64,000 bases of DNA from Mucilaginibacter terrigena (lineage in GTDB: Bacteria > Bacteroidota > Bacteroidia > Sphingobacteriales > Sphingobacteriaceae). The translations under genes and the position numbers were made by a program. The notes under the pieces were generated by a model that was given only the letters and a program-made list of their open reading frames with translations, did not search any database and was not told the origin of the DNA. The stretch lies in NCBI RefSeq assembly GCF_004168255.1, contig NZ_SEWG01000004.1, forward strand, positions 434,001 to 498,000, written 5' to 3'. Positions 16,840 through 25,508 of this stretch are shown here, in pieces (within the stretch, counting starts at the first letter, position 1; each line of letters begins with the position of its first letter).

Positions 16840-18138
16840 TTATAATTGTTCGTTTAATAAGCTTTTTGTTTTACCCACTTTATGCCCGCTTATGGCATAA
16901 TATAAAATAATAAGGTATGCCGGTATCAACACCAGGTAACCCTGGCTTGGGTTTTTTAATGCCTGGGCTAAAGCGCCATAAGCCAAAGGCACTATCGCGC
17001 CGCCTGCTATGCCCATAATTAATAATGATGAACCTATTTTGGTAAACCTGCCTAAACCGGCCAATGCCATTGGCCATATAGCCGGCCAAACCAACGAGTT
17101 TGCCAAACCCAATAAGGCTACTGCCGCTACCGAGATATACCCCCTTGTAAGTATGGCCACTGCCGATAATATCAAACCTAATACAGCCGAAAGCTTAATG
17201 GCTTTTTCCTGGCTCATGTATTTGGGGATACAGGCTATACCTACAAAATAGCCACCCAGCATACATATAAGCGTACCGGTAGTAAAATATTTTGCTGTAC
17301 CTAAAGCAATGCCCTGTGTACTGCCGTAGTTGATAATGGTATCGCCGGCAATAACCTCGGCGCCTACGTAAAAGAACAGGGCCAGTACCCCAAGCAATAA
17401 ATGCGGGAACTGCATAATGCTGGTTTTGCCGGTATTGTTAACCGCGGTTGTTTCGTCTTCCTGGTCGGTATCTATCTCTGGCAGGCTGGAATAGTAAATA
17501 ATAACCGCCAGTACAAGCAGTACTATTACAATAACTATGTAAGGCGTAATAACCCGCGAAGCCAGTTCGTTAAGTTCGGCGAGTTTAACATCCGGTGCCA
17601 TTTTGTCGAGGCGCTCTTTCAGGCCGTCGGCATTTTTTAGGGCGATGGCAGCTAAGATGATCGGGGCAAGCGCACCAGCCACCTTATTACAGATGCCCAT
17701 AATGCTGATGCGCTTCGCGGCGCTCTCCGGCGGGCCTAATATGGTAACATATGGGTTTGATGCCGTTTGCAAAAGCGCCAGCCCCGAGCCTTGTATGAAC
17801 AAGCCAAACAGGAACAAACCGTAATAACGCGTTAACGCCGCAGGGATAAATATTAGCGCCCCAACCGCGATAATGCCCAAGCCTACCGACATGCCCTTTT
17901 TAAAACCTGTCACCTTCAGGATCCAGGCGGAGGGGATGGCCAGCACAAAATAAGAAATGTAAAAAGCGGTAGTTACCAGGTAGGCTTCAACGGTTGTAAG
18001 CTCGCAGGCCAGTTTCAAGTAAGGTATCAGCACCGAGTTTAGCCAGGTGATAAACCCGAAGATGAAAAACAGCATCCCGATAATGAATATGGGGCTTAGC
18101 GTTGCTTTTTTGTTACTGAGTGCTGCTGTATCTGACAT
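16840..18138 (-). CDS. FHS-type sugar permease (glucose/galactose or HexNAc MFS transporter), 432 aa
   Basis: A 12-helix MFS protein beginning with FIIGMLFFIFGFITWLNSVLIPYLK, the hallmark of the fucose-galactose-glucose:H+ symporter family (FucP, GluP, NagP). The QTASNPYVTILGP segment of this family is also present. The cargo is probably the monosaccharide released by the locus; because the genes around it handle N-acetylated or amino sugars, I infer GalNAc or GlcNAc, but glucose or galactose cannot be excluded. It lies between the CBM9-like gene (24-bp gap) and GH109 (27-bp gap) in one operon. Confidence 0.88.
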   Translation of the reverse strand: MSDTAALSNKKATLSPIFIIGMLFFIFGFITWLNSVLIPYLKLACELTTVEAYLVTTAFYISYFVLAIPSAWILKVTGFKKGMSVGLGIIAVGALIFIPAALTRYYGLFLFGLFIQGSGLALLQTASNPYVTILGPPESAAKRISIMGICNKVAGALAPIILAAIALKNADGLKERLDKMAPDVKLAELNELASRVITPYIVIVIVLLVLAVIIYYSSLPEIDTDQEDETTAVNNTGKTSIMQFPHLLLGVLALFFYVGAEVIAGDTIINYGSTQGIALGTAKYFTTGTLICMLGGYFVGIACIPKYMSQEKAIKLSAVLGLILSAVAILTRGYISVAAVALLGLANSLVWPAIWPMALAGLGRFTKIGSSLLIMGIAGGAIVPLAYGALAQALKNPSQGYLVLIPAYLIILYYAISGHKVGKTKSLLNEQL

Positions 18139-18162
18139 ATATTGGGGGTTTGGGATTTAACG

Positions 18163-18819
18163 CTAATACACCTGCGGACTAAATACGATCTCTTTAAAAA
18201 AATTGCTTAAGTGAAACTCAGGCTTTTGGGCCTCTATCCTGTTCCAGCATAAAAAGTGCGGCTGGGGCAGGCCGTCGCCGCATTTGTAAAAGTTAACCTT
18301 CGCCCTGCTTTTCGCTAACGATAGCCCCGGGTGAAACTTGAATATTTTTTTAGGGATGCATAAAGTAAGCTCCCAGCTTATATTATTGGTACCGGTTTTA
18401 ACCAGCGTTTGGTGCCTGATGGTTTTTAGCAGGCTTACCGGTAAAAACGTTCGCCCGGTTTTATGCTGCCCGTATTGCGCCCTGCAGGTACCCATACAGT
18501 TAAACTCCAGGTTGTAATAGTTTACATCGTTATCAAAGGCTATAAAGAACTCCACACAACTGTCTTCAAAAACCGGGTCGTTAAATTTACTGTATTCGGC
18601 CTTTAAAGTATGCTCGGTTACGTAATATTTCAGATAGATATCGCTTTCACCATAAGCCAGCACGAATGATGCCTCCGGCTGCTCCTCGTTACCTGCCCAT
18701 GGCGCGTGCTGTATTTGCCTGCGCTCGTAACCGTCAAGTGCCTTTGATACATCCTCTACAGTGCCAAAGCCATCAAAACCCTTAAGGTAAGGAATATTTA
18801 CTGTTATACCATTATCCAT
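18163..18819 (-). CDS. CBM9-like carbohydrate-binding family protein, 218 aa
   Basis: The start is taken at the ATG at 18819 (MDNGITVNIPYLKG), which overlaps the end of the upstream kinase gene by 8 bp; the longer frame from 18882 would run deep into that gene. The core (SDIYLKYYVTEHTLKAEY, FEDSCVEFFIAFDND, YYNLEFNCMGTCRA, SWELTLCIPKKIF) is the family-9-like carbohydrate-binding fold often annotated in Bacteroidota PULs. No signal peptide is visible, which is odd for a glycan-binding protein, so it may be cytoplasmic or have an unrecognised role. Confidence 0.75.
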   Translation of the reverse strand: MDNGITVNIPYLKGFDGFGTVEDVSKALDGYERRQIQHAPWAGNEEQPEASFVLAYGESDIYLKYYVTEHTLKAEYSKFNDPVFEDSCVEFFIAFDNDVNYYNLEFNCMGTCRAQYGQHKTGRTFLPVSLLKTIRHQTLVKTGTNNISWELTLCIPKKIFKFHPGLSLAKSRAKVNFYKCGDGLPQPHFLCWNRIEAQKPEFHLSNFFKEIVFSPQVY

Positions 18820-19942
18820 TGGTAGGCGCTGTATTGTATTTATCAATCTCGTTAAGTATTGTTTGCTGCATGGCATCTGCATTGGCGTCCAGCATTTTTA
18901 CCAGCTGGAACTGCGCCCTTGCCCGTTGCAGGTTGTGCCCTTCAAACTTTATTTTAAAGTATTTGTCGCCGTTAATATGGTCGGTTAAAAACCTTACCGC
19001 CTGCATGTAGGGCAGCAATAGCGCGCCTTTCATCAGCGATTTAACTTCGGCATCTGTTAAAAATTTTGATGCTTCTTGTAAGTACCCACGCACATAAGCG
19101 TTAAACAGCGGCAGGTTCAGCTGGATCTTGCTTAGGTCCGCCTCGTCTTCGGTAGTGGTGTTTACAATGGTACGGATGGCATCGCCAAAATCGTATGCTA
19201 CGTAACCATCCATCACGGTCTCCAGGTCTATCACGCACTGGGCCTCGTCGTTACTGTTAAGCAACACATTGTTAAACTTGGTATCGTTATGGATAACGCG
19301 CTTTGGCAGCGTTGCAACCTGTTCCGGCTGCTGAAAGTACTGCATAGAAGCCGCGTATTTTTTTACGATCGCCAGTTCGGCGGCAACAGATGCTACGCGG
19401 CCGCTGGCATCGTTTGCAACGGCCTCGTCTAAATGCTGCAGGCGTTTCTGGATGTTATGAAAATCGGGGATCACCTCAAACATTTCGCCCGCCGGGATAT
19501 CCGACAGCATAGCCTGGAACTTCCCAAAAGCCTTGCCGCCTTCGTAGGCCTGCTTTTCGGTTTGTACCACATCATAGCTTTTGGTATCACTTAAAAAATA
19601 GAACATGCGCCAGTAATCGCCGGTGCTATCCTTATAAAAAAAGCGGCCGTTGGTGGTGGGGATCAACGTCATTACTTCTTTTAGAGGGTCGCCGTGGCCA
19701 AAAGCGCTTATTTTATTTTTAAGGTGCTCGGTTACCTTGCGCATATTATCGGTAAGTTTTTCCACGTTGGTGAAAATACTATGGTTAATGCGCTGCAAAA
19801 GGTAATTAGGGCCGCTTGCCGATGCATTCCTCAAGAAAAAAGTATCGTTGATATGCCCCGACCCATAAGCTTTTTGCGAACCCACGTCTGCGGCACATTT
19901 AAAGTGCGATACAACCTCAGCTATGTTTTTAGAACTTTGCAC
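18812..19942 (-). CDS. APH-fold sugar kinase, N-acetylhexosamine kinase (NahK)-like, 376 aa
   Basis: The protein has the aminoglycoside-phosphotransferase/choline kinase fold: substrate region AYGSGHINDTF and NYLLQRIN, catalytic loop VIHNDTKFNNVLL (HxDxxxxN) and metal-binding CVIDLETVM followed by AYDFGDAIR. These blocks resemble NahK-type N-acetylhexosamine 1-kinases, which use ATP to make GlcNAc-1-P or GalNAc-1-P. As the first gene of the second PUL operon, preceded by three LacI operators, it fits phosphorylation of imported HexNAc. Other sugar kinases of the same fold are possible. Confidence 0.75.
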   Translation of the reverse strand: MQSSKNIAEVVSHFKCAADVGSQKAYGSGHINDTFFLRNASASGPNYLLQRINHSIFTNVEKLTDNMRKVTEHLKNKISAFGHGDPLKEVMTLIPTTNGRFFYKDSTGDYWRMFYFLSDTKSYDVVQTEKQAYEGGKAFGKFQAMLSDIPAGEMFEVIPDFHNIQKRLQHLDEAVANDASGRVASVAAELAIVKKYAASMQYFQQPEQVATLPKRVIHNDTKFNNVLLNSNDEAQCVIDLETVMDGYVAYDFGDAIRTIVNTTTEDEADLSKIQLNLPLFNAYVRGYLQEASKFLTDAEVKSLMKGALLLPYMQAVRFLTDHINGDKYFKIKFEGHNLQRARAQFQLVKMLDANADAMQQTILNEIDKYNTAPTNG

Positions 19943-20030
19943 TATATTTTAGAATTATTAATGTTATTTATTGATCCACACATGGGGTGGGTTGGTTATA
20001 TGTTTGGCCGCCTTTTGGTTTTTACTTACA

Positions 20031-20059
20031 TGTAAATGTGATGTAAATTTATTGTTAGC
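20031..20059 (-). promoter_or_regulatory. Shared PUL promoter-proximal element, copy 2
   Basis: This 29-bp block matches 30109-30137 at 25 of 29 positions without gaps. It consists of 11-bp-phased TGTAAA / TGTAAA / TGTTAG words. Both copies lie between the LacI operator triplet and the first gene of an operon, so it is likely a core promoter or a second activator site. Confidence 0.6.
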
Positions 20060-20099
20060 AAAAGGGCGCTGCATAAGCACATGTTGAAAATGCCGCTAC

Positions 20100-20155
20100 A
20101 CAACCGTTTGCATAAACCACGCAAACGGTTGTGCTATTTTCACGCAAACGGTTGT
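20100..20155. promoter_or_regulatory. Triple LacI-type operator upstream of the kinase operon
   Basis: Three related 14-bp sites: ACAACCGTTTGCAT (20100-20113, inverted), ACGCAAACGGTTGT (20119-20132) and ACGCAAACGGTTGT (20142-20155). Their core GCAAACGGTTG is a near-palindrome of the kind bound by LacI-family regulators and matches the triplet upstream of susC. Confidence 0.8.
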
Positions 20156-20223
20156 TTAAAATTCATTTCGTAACAACCAAAAACCTTAATCTTAAAATTT
20201 TGCATCGTATAATATTTAGGGTT

Positions 20224-21834
20224 TCAATTTTTAATTAATTCAAACACCGGCAGCCTGTCTGCCGCTACTTCTGTTTCTATTTTAGCGGGGCCTTTTACCG
20301 TTTTACCCAAATCGCTTTTCCAGGTACCTTTTGGCAGGTAAACTGTTTTTGTATTGCCGGCAGCAATCATTGGTGCCACCAAATATTTATCGCCCAGCAT
20401 AAACTGCCCTTGTACCGTAGCAAAACCCTGGTTGGGGAACTCGTACTCCATGCTGCGGGCTATGGGCTCGCCGGTCTTGGCGGCTTGCTTTACCAACTGC
20501 ATAAGATATGGCGTGTACCGGGCCCTTATCTCAACCGCTTTTTTAACGGCTGCCAGGTTTTGTTTTGACAGCACCCGCCACGGCGCTACCGAAAACTGCA
20601 TCATAGGCATTAATGCCGAGCATTGCGCCGAGCGTACCACCAGTTGCTCATCCAGTTTATCCCTGCCAATGAACGAGCCGTACTCGCCGCCACCAATCAT
20701 ATCCGGGCAGGTGAACTGGTAACCCAGCAGGCCCGCCGTAGTAAGATGCGGGATAAGCTTTTGCAGATCTTCCCAATTATGCTTTTTATCGCGCAGGCGT
20801 TGTACCAGCGGTTCGCCGCCCATTTTCCACATGGCGCGGTATTCGTTTAGCGGGTAATGCAGGCCTATTTCGCCCCAAAGCCTGCTATGCTCGTTTGGCG
20901 TCGCTTTTTTGAAGGATAAGCCATTGGCCGGGTAAAAATCGGCATCGCCGGCATCAAACTTAAAGCCATCCAGGTGATAGGTGCTTACCATATGATCTAA
21001 CCGGCCGCGAAACCATGCCATGGCACCGGGGTTGGTGAAATCGAGCACCGAGCTGTAGCCGTTCCACCAACTGATGATGGCAGGTTTGGTTGCCCTATCC
21101 CAGGGCTTGTTGGCGTCACCTTCGTTATCAAACAACAGCAGTTTTTTATCCAGCAACTCGCGACCAACTTCGGTATCGGCAGACATAAAGGGGCTAACCC
21201 AAAGCATCACCTTAAAACCTAAGCTGTGCAGGGTATCTACCATTGCGGCAGCATTGCTAAACCTGTCTGCACGGAAATCGAACCTGCCATAGTAATCGGC
21301 CCAGTTATCGTCAATCATGATAACTCCCGGCGGAAAACCGGTGCCAATTATCGCCCTTGCATAGCTTAAAATATCCTTTTGGTTTTGGTTGTAAACCAGT
21401 TCTATCCAGGTATTATACTGCGGTTTGCTAAACAGTAAAGTATCGGGCAGCTTACCTTTTGAAGGGAAGAAACGCTTTGCAGCGTTGCTGAACGCTCCCC
21501 GCAAATCCTTCGCAGCCGAATCGATAGTTAACGCGCCCTTAGCATTGCTGATGATCAGCGTATTTTTTTCAAAAGCAAATTTAAACGGTTCTTCGCTCCA
21601 GATGAACCGGCCTTTGGTAGATATCAGCAGCGGCACAGCCTGGTTGCCACGGGTATCGCCATACATATCGTAGCTGTAACCGTCTTTAAAGGGCATCAGG
21701 TGGGCCTCGTTCACTGCGCCGCCATACCATTTTTCGCCATCTTTAATAGCTAAGGTTGTTTGCGCGCAAAGCTGCGCACCGGCGGTGCATAACATCGCTA
21801 ACAAAAACATACCTATTTTAAAGACTCTGGTCAT
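20224..21834 (-). CDS. Secreted GH31 family glycoside hydrolase, 536 aa
   Basis: A signal peptide (about residues 1-24, ending LCAQ) is followed by a short N-terminal beta domain and the GH31 barrel. VIMIDDNWADYYG is the first barrel signature, and the nucleophile is predicted as Asp294 in GFKFDAGDADF. It is shorter than typical alpha-glucosidases of 700-900 residues, like some GH31 alpha-galactosidase and alpha-N-acetylgalactosaminidase groups. Given the GH109 enzyme in the partner operon, an alpha-galactosaminide or alpha-galactoside substrate is attractive but unproven. It is last in the susC operon, 14 bp after the DUF4832 gene. Confidence 0.85.
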   Translation of the reverse strand: MTRVFKIGMFLLAMLCTAGAQLCAQTTLAIKDGEKWYGGAVNEAHLMPFKDGYSYDMYGDTRGNQAVPLLISTKGRFIWSEEPFKFAFEKNTLIISNAKGALTIDSAAKDLRGAFSNAAKRFFPSKGKLPDTLLFSKPQYNTWIELVYNQNQKDILSYARAIIGTGFPPGVIMIDDNWADYYGRFDFRADRFSNAAAMVDTLHSLGFKVMLWVSPFMSADTEVGRELLDKKLLLFDNEGDANKPWDRATKPAIISWWNGYSSVLDFTNPGAMAWFRGRLDHMVSTYHLDGFKFDAGDADFYPANGLSFKKATPNEHSRLWGEIGLHYPLNEYRAMWKMGGEPLVQRLRDKKHNWEDLQKLIPHLTTAGLLGYQFTCPDMIGGGEYGSFIGRDKLDEQLVVRSAQCSALMPMMQFSVAPWRVLSKQNLAAVKKAVEIRARYTPYLMQLVKQAAKTGEPIARSMEYEFPNQGFATVQGQFMLGDKYLVAPMIAAGNTKTVYLPKGTWKSDLGKTVKGPAKIETEVAADRLPVFELIKN

Positions 21835-21848
21835 CTGCCGCTTATTGC

Positions 21849-23399
21849 TTAGTTAACTTTAATAGTGTGGTTTAATTTGTTGTAACCTGTTGCCGCTTCC
21901 CAAACATCGTTGTTGGCCAAACGGATGCTAAACTCGGGCTTGGTAGCAATGCTCGCGTAAGCATCCGGCAAGTTTAACAACATCTCGTAATCGCCGGCCG
22001 GGAAGTCAGACGGGATCTTGATAGACTCTGTAACCTTGTTATCGCCGCTGTACCATTTGCGTACATCGGTAGCCAGGTCAAATGATTTTACCTCGTTTGT
22101 TTTGGTATTGCGCAGCAGCAATTTTGCCGGGCGTTTGTTATATGGCGACGCATATCCCGCGTTTTTAATATTCAGTACAATATTAAGGTCGGTACCTTTA
22201 ACCACGTTATCAGGCAGTACGGCGCTTTGCAGTACAAAACGGTAACCCAGGTTGCGTTTAATGTTATCCATGCAGCCACCATCCTGCCAATCGTTATTTA
22301 CATCATTATTGTAATGCGCGTTAATGAAGCTGTAGTGCAGGGCTGCAAACTCCGCCTGGATCTTTCCGGCTGGTTCGCAATCGTTGGTTGGGCTAAAATC
22401 GTCAGAGCAGGTTTCGCCGCCAACCACTACAAATTTGCTATCGGCTTTAAAGTAATCCTTCAAGGTGTTCAGTACCGCACCATCAGATGTGCGGGGGCTT
22501 GAGCTGTTACCATAATCCTCGTAAGTGCCAAAATCATTGGTACTGGCCATAAAGCAATCGTTATGATAGCCTAAGCGGGCAATATCGGTTTCGGTAAAGG
22601 CGCCGCTTTCGGTTAAAGGGGCCGAGGTAAGCGGCGAGTTAACACCATAAATGTAGCGTTGCTTTAACTGCGGGTAACGCAGCTGTATCATCCTGTCGGC
22701 AGGTACGGCATCAAGCATGGCTTTTATCACCTCTATCCTGTCTTTCCAGTTGTTATCGGTTAGGCGGTTGTTCTGGTTGCCATTATTGGAGGCATCGCCA
22801 AAAAAGTCGCTGTAGTATTGCTCGCCCCATACGCCTATAAAGCCCAGCTGCACGCAGGCAATGATATCGGCATTATCGTGCAGTACAGGTTTTAGCTGCG
22901 CGATGTGGTTAAGGATAATGGCTTTTGGTGCATCGCCATACAGCGGGCAAATAAACCCTTCGGGGCAAGCGCCCGGTTTTGCAGTAGCGGTGTAAACAAA
23001 GCGTGGGATAAGCTTAACGCCTGCCGCACGGGCCGCATCGAAATCCTTTTTAAGGTTGGTTAAAAAGCTTGCCGAAATAGCGGTGTTCACTACATCATCC
23101 AGCACATAATATCTAAAAACTAATGTGCTTGCTACCTGGTAGTTGGCGCCCTCCACAGTTTGCGGCGAGCGGTAGCTTTTCAGTTCGGCCTCGGTCAATA
23201 CCTGGTAGTTGCTTGAATGCACTTCGGAGTAGCGGTAAAAACCACGCTCGGGATTAGGGAAATCTTCGGCGCTCTCGGTGTAGGTAACATTTACCTTTTC
23301 TACTTTAACCAGGTTGTCGCTTTTATTGTTACACGAGAAAGCAAGCAGTATGGTTGCTAAGGACATGCCCAGGGCATAGCCTGTAAATTTTTTTATCAT
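21849..23399 (-). CDS. DUF4874/DUF4832 lipoprotein, putative glycan-active protein, 516 aa
   Basis: The start at 23399 (MIKKFTGYALGMSL) gives a lipoprotein signal with LLAFSC; the longer frame would overlap the upstream gene. The N-terminal half (DFPNPERGFYRYSE ... LVFRYYVLDD ... VKLIPRFVYTA ... VQLGFIGVWGEQYYSDFFGD) matches DUF4874 and the rest DUF4832. The GVWGEQYY glutamate sits where a barrel glycosidase acid/base would be, so a retaining glycosidase related to GH42-like barrels is possible. No activity is established to my knowledge. It is cotranscribed with the acetyltransferase-like gene and GH31. Confidence 0.8.
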   Translation of the reverse strand: MIKKFTGYALGMSLATILLAFSCNNKSDNLVKVEKVNVTYTESAEDFPNPERGFYRYSEVHSSNYQVLTEAELKSYRSPQTVEGANYQVASTLVFRYYVLDDVVNTAISASFLTNLKKDFDAARAAGVKLIPRFVYTATAKPGACPEGFICPLYGDAPKAIILNHIAQLKPVLHDNADIIACVQLGFIGVWGEQYYSDFFGDASNNGNQNNRLTDNNWKDRIEVIKAMLDAVPADRMIQLRYPQLKQRYIYGVNSPLTSAPLTESGAFTETDIARLGYHNDCFMASTNDFGTYEDYGNSSSPRTSDGAVLNTLKDYFKADSKFVVVGGETCSDDFSPTNDCEPAGKIQAEFAALHYSFINAHYNNDVNNDWQDGGCMDNIKRNLGYRFVLQSAVLPDNVVKGTDLNIVLNIKNAGYASPYNKRPAKLLLRNTKTNEVKSFDLATDVRKWYSGDNKVTESIKIPSDFPAGDYEMLLNLPDAYASIATKPEFSIRLANNDVWEAATGYNKLNHTIKVN

Positions 23400-23427
23400 G
23401 ATGTAATGGCTTTTAGTATAGGTTAGT

Positions 23428-24552
23428 TTATAATTTAAAAAAGATGCCCCGTTTATACAGCCAGTAACAAAGGCCCCACTCGGCAACCAAAGTTGCTATG
23501 GCCGATACCACTGCCGCTACACTGAGCGGAACGTTTAAGAACAGGTGCAGCATATCGCCGGTAAAAATGGCCACTTTGCCGTTTACCCACTGCATGCCTA
23601 CGGTTTCGAAAAACAGGTAGATGAATATGGCGTTCATGCCCACTACGGTGAAGACCCAGGCGTATTTGTTGTTACGCTTTACATCAACAAGCCAGTAAAC
23701 TGCAGCCAGTATCAATAATACCCACCCAACCGATGCAAACGCGAACGCGCTGGTGCTGATTCGTTTGATAATGGGTGTTATGCCTGAAAGATCGAGCCCA
23801 AAACCAATTACAAGGGCTACGATACCGGCTGCAATTAAGGCTTTTATTTTATAGCTGATGGTTTTGTTTGATATTAACAGCTTACCCGCCAGTACGCCCC
23901 AAATGGTATGTGCCGCGGTTGGTATGCAGTTGATGGTTACCCAGCCGTCGCTGTTTATTTTTCCCATCAACAGGGTATCAACATATGCTCCAAAGTTTTT
24001 TCCTTCAACAAACGGCTGGTCGAAGCCGGGCATCAGTATGGTGCGATATAAAACCTCGGTAAGCACCAGCAGGCCTATGGTAAATACAATTTGCCAGGTG
24101 TACGACCGGTTGATTATCAAATAAGCCACTATGGTGGTAAACGATAACTGCGTTAGCACGTTCCAAAGTTCCCAAACGGGTTTACCCGCGTAAAAGCAAT
24201 GCAGGGCCACACCGCAAATAAAAAGCTTAAGGCTGCGTATCAATACGTGGCGCAGGTTATTGTTCCAGCTTATGCCTTTATCCAGTTTGCGGCTGTAAGA
24301 AATATACATCGCGGCACCTGCCATGAACATAAACGCGGGCTGAACTAAATCCCAGAAATGCAGCCCGTGCCATGGATGGTGAAAGAACTGGTTGATCAAC
24401 CCGCCCATGGGCTGCGTAGGATCGATATGCCTTATTGCTTCGTAAAGCATGCAGCTTTCGCCGCAAAGCAGTATCATGATCATGCCGCGCATAACATCTA
24501 ACGATACTAAGCGCCCGTTAGCCAATTGATCAGCAGTTGTAACCTTTACCAT
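23428..24552 (-). CDS. HGSNAT-like (DUF5009) transmembrane acetyltransferase, NagX-like, 374 aa
   Basis: The protein has about ten predicted membrane helices and begins with RLVSLDVMRGMIMILL, the start motif of the heparan-alpha-glucosaminide N-acetyltransferase family. HGSNAT moves acetyl groups from cytosolic acetyl-CoA to glucosamine across the membrane, and bacterial NagX genes are found in amino-sugar loci. In this PUL it could N-acetylate free hexosamines in the periplasm before import as HexNAc. The conserved His seems to lie in HHPWHGLHFWDL. The role is inferred from family and context. Confidence 0.78.
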   Translation of the reverse strand: MVKVTTADQLANGRLVSLDVMRGMIMILLCGESCMLYEAIRHIDPTQPMGGLINQFFHHPWHGLHFWDLVQPAFMFMAGAAMYISYSRKLDKGISWNNNLRHVLIRSLKLFICGVALHCFYAGKPVWELWNVLTQLSFTTIVAYLIINRSYTWQIVFTIGLLVLTEVLYRTILMPGFDQPFVEGKNFGAYVDTLLMGKINSDGWVTINCIPTAAHTIWGVLAGKLLISNKTISYKIKALIAAGIVALVIGFGLDLSGITPIIKRISTSAFAFASVGWVLLILAAVYWLVDVKRNNKYAWVFTVVGMNAIFIYLFFETVGMQWVNGKVAIFTGDMLHLFLNVPLSVAAVVSAIATLVAEWGLCYWLYKRGIFFKL

Positions 24553-24610
24553 AAGTGCCCGATATATATTTAATTACAGCGTCAACAAACAGATATAAAC
24601 CAACTAAACC

Positions 24611-25477
24611 TTATTCGCTCATGTCTAAGAAGAAACTCGAGGTCCCTTCATCCGGCGCGTTGCCCAGCACTACCGACCAATCGTTTTTGATGGCCTGTAT
24701 AGCTATGCGCAAACCCGAACCTGTTAAGCCCTTTAGCTTGCCGCGTGCAAAACGCACTTCAAATTTAACTACGCCACCTTCGTCTTTTACGGTACCTACG
24801 GTGTAGGCCTCGGCTATTGATTGCGGGGCAAACGAGAATGCATTTTGATCGGCGCTGTTGTGGTAAAAAATATCTACGCCCGCGGTTAGCAGCTGGCCTT
24901 CCAGCAGTATATCGTAACCGCCATCGGGGAAGGTACCTGTTAACAGGCCGGTGCCCGCGTCGTTATCCGAATCAAGGTAAATATCGAAAATATCGGCATC
25001 TGATTTTTTGCGGGCCATTTCGCCGTACAGGTAAACATAGTTACCATCGTAATCCATCTTCACGTTATTGAAAACGCCTTTGCTGGCACCCAGCGGAATC
25101 ACATCTTTGGTAACGGTTGCCCAATCGTCCAGCGAGTTATCGTTGATCTTTACCGGTGATGTTTTGGCTATACGTAAAACGGTTGATGCTTCAACATTTT
25201 GGCCGTTTACCGATGCAGTTAAGGTTGGTACGTATTTGCCTTTGCCGGGGTAAGTATGCGTAGGGCTGGCCTCGGTTGATGTTTCGCCATCGCCAAAATC
25301 CCATTTATAGCCGGTTACACCTTCTGTTTTTACCTTAAAGGTTGCGGTAGGGCCATCAACCTCTACATCGTACTGCAGATCGGTTTGGGGTGTGTATTTA
25401 TCTTTTTTACATGAACTGAATACCGTACTTGCTACAACTATTGTTAGCACGAACATGTAAGCTTTTAAATTTTTCAT
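24611..25477 (-). CDS. PKD-domain surface lipoprotein with CBM9-like C-terminus, 288 aa
   Basis: A lipoprotein signal ending FSSC (Cys22) is followed by a PKD domain (residues about 35-105; GYKWDFGDGETSTEASPTHTY is the signature) and a C-terminal region of about 170 residues beginning INDNSLDDW and containing YLYGEMARKKSDADIFDIYLD, like CBM9-type glycan-binding modules. Its place directly after SusD fits a surface glycan-binding protein of SusE/SusF type. The binding specificity is unknown. Confidence 0.8.
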   Translation of the reverse strand: MKNLKAYMFVLTIVVASTVFSSCKKDKYTPQTDLQYDVEVDGPTATFKVKTEGVTGYKWDFGDGETSTEASPTHTYPGKGKYVPTLTASVNGQNVEASTVLRIAKTSPVKINDNSLDDWATVTKDVIPLGASKGVFNNVKMDYDGNYVYLYGEMARKKSDADIFDIYLDSDNDAGTGLLTGTFPDGGYDILLEGQLLTAGVDIFYHNSADQNAFSFAPQSIAEAYTVGTVKDEGGVVKFEVRFARGKLKGLTGSGLRIAIQAIKNDWSVVLGNAPDEGTSSFFLDMSE

Positions 25478-25508
25478 ATCAATTTGTATGTTACTGTGTG
25501 ATAATTAA

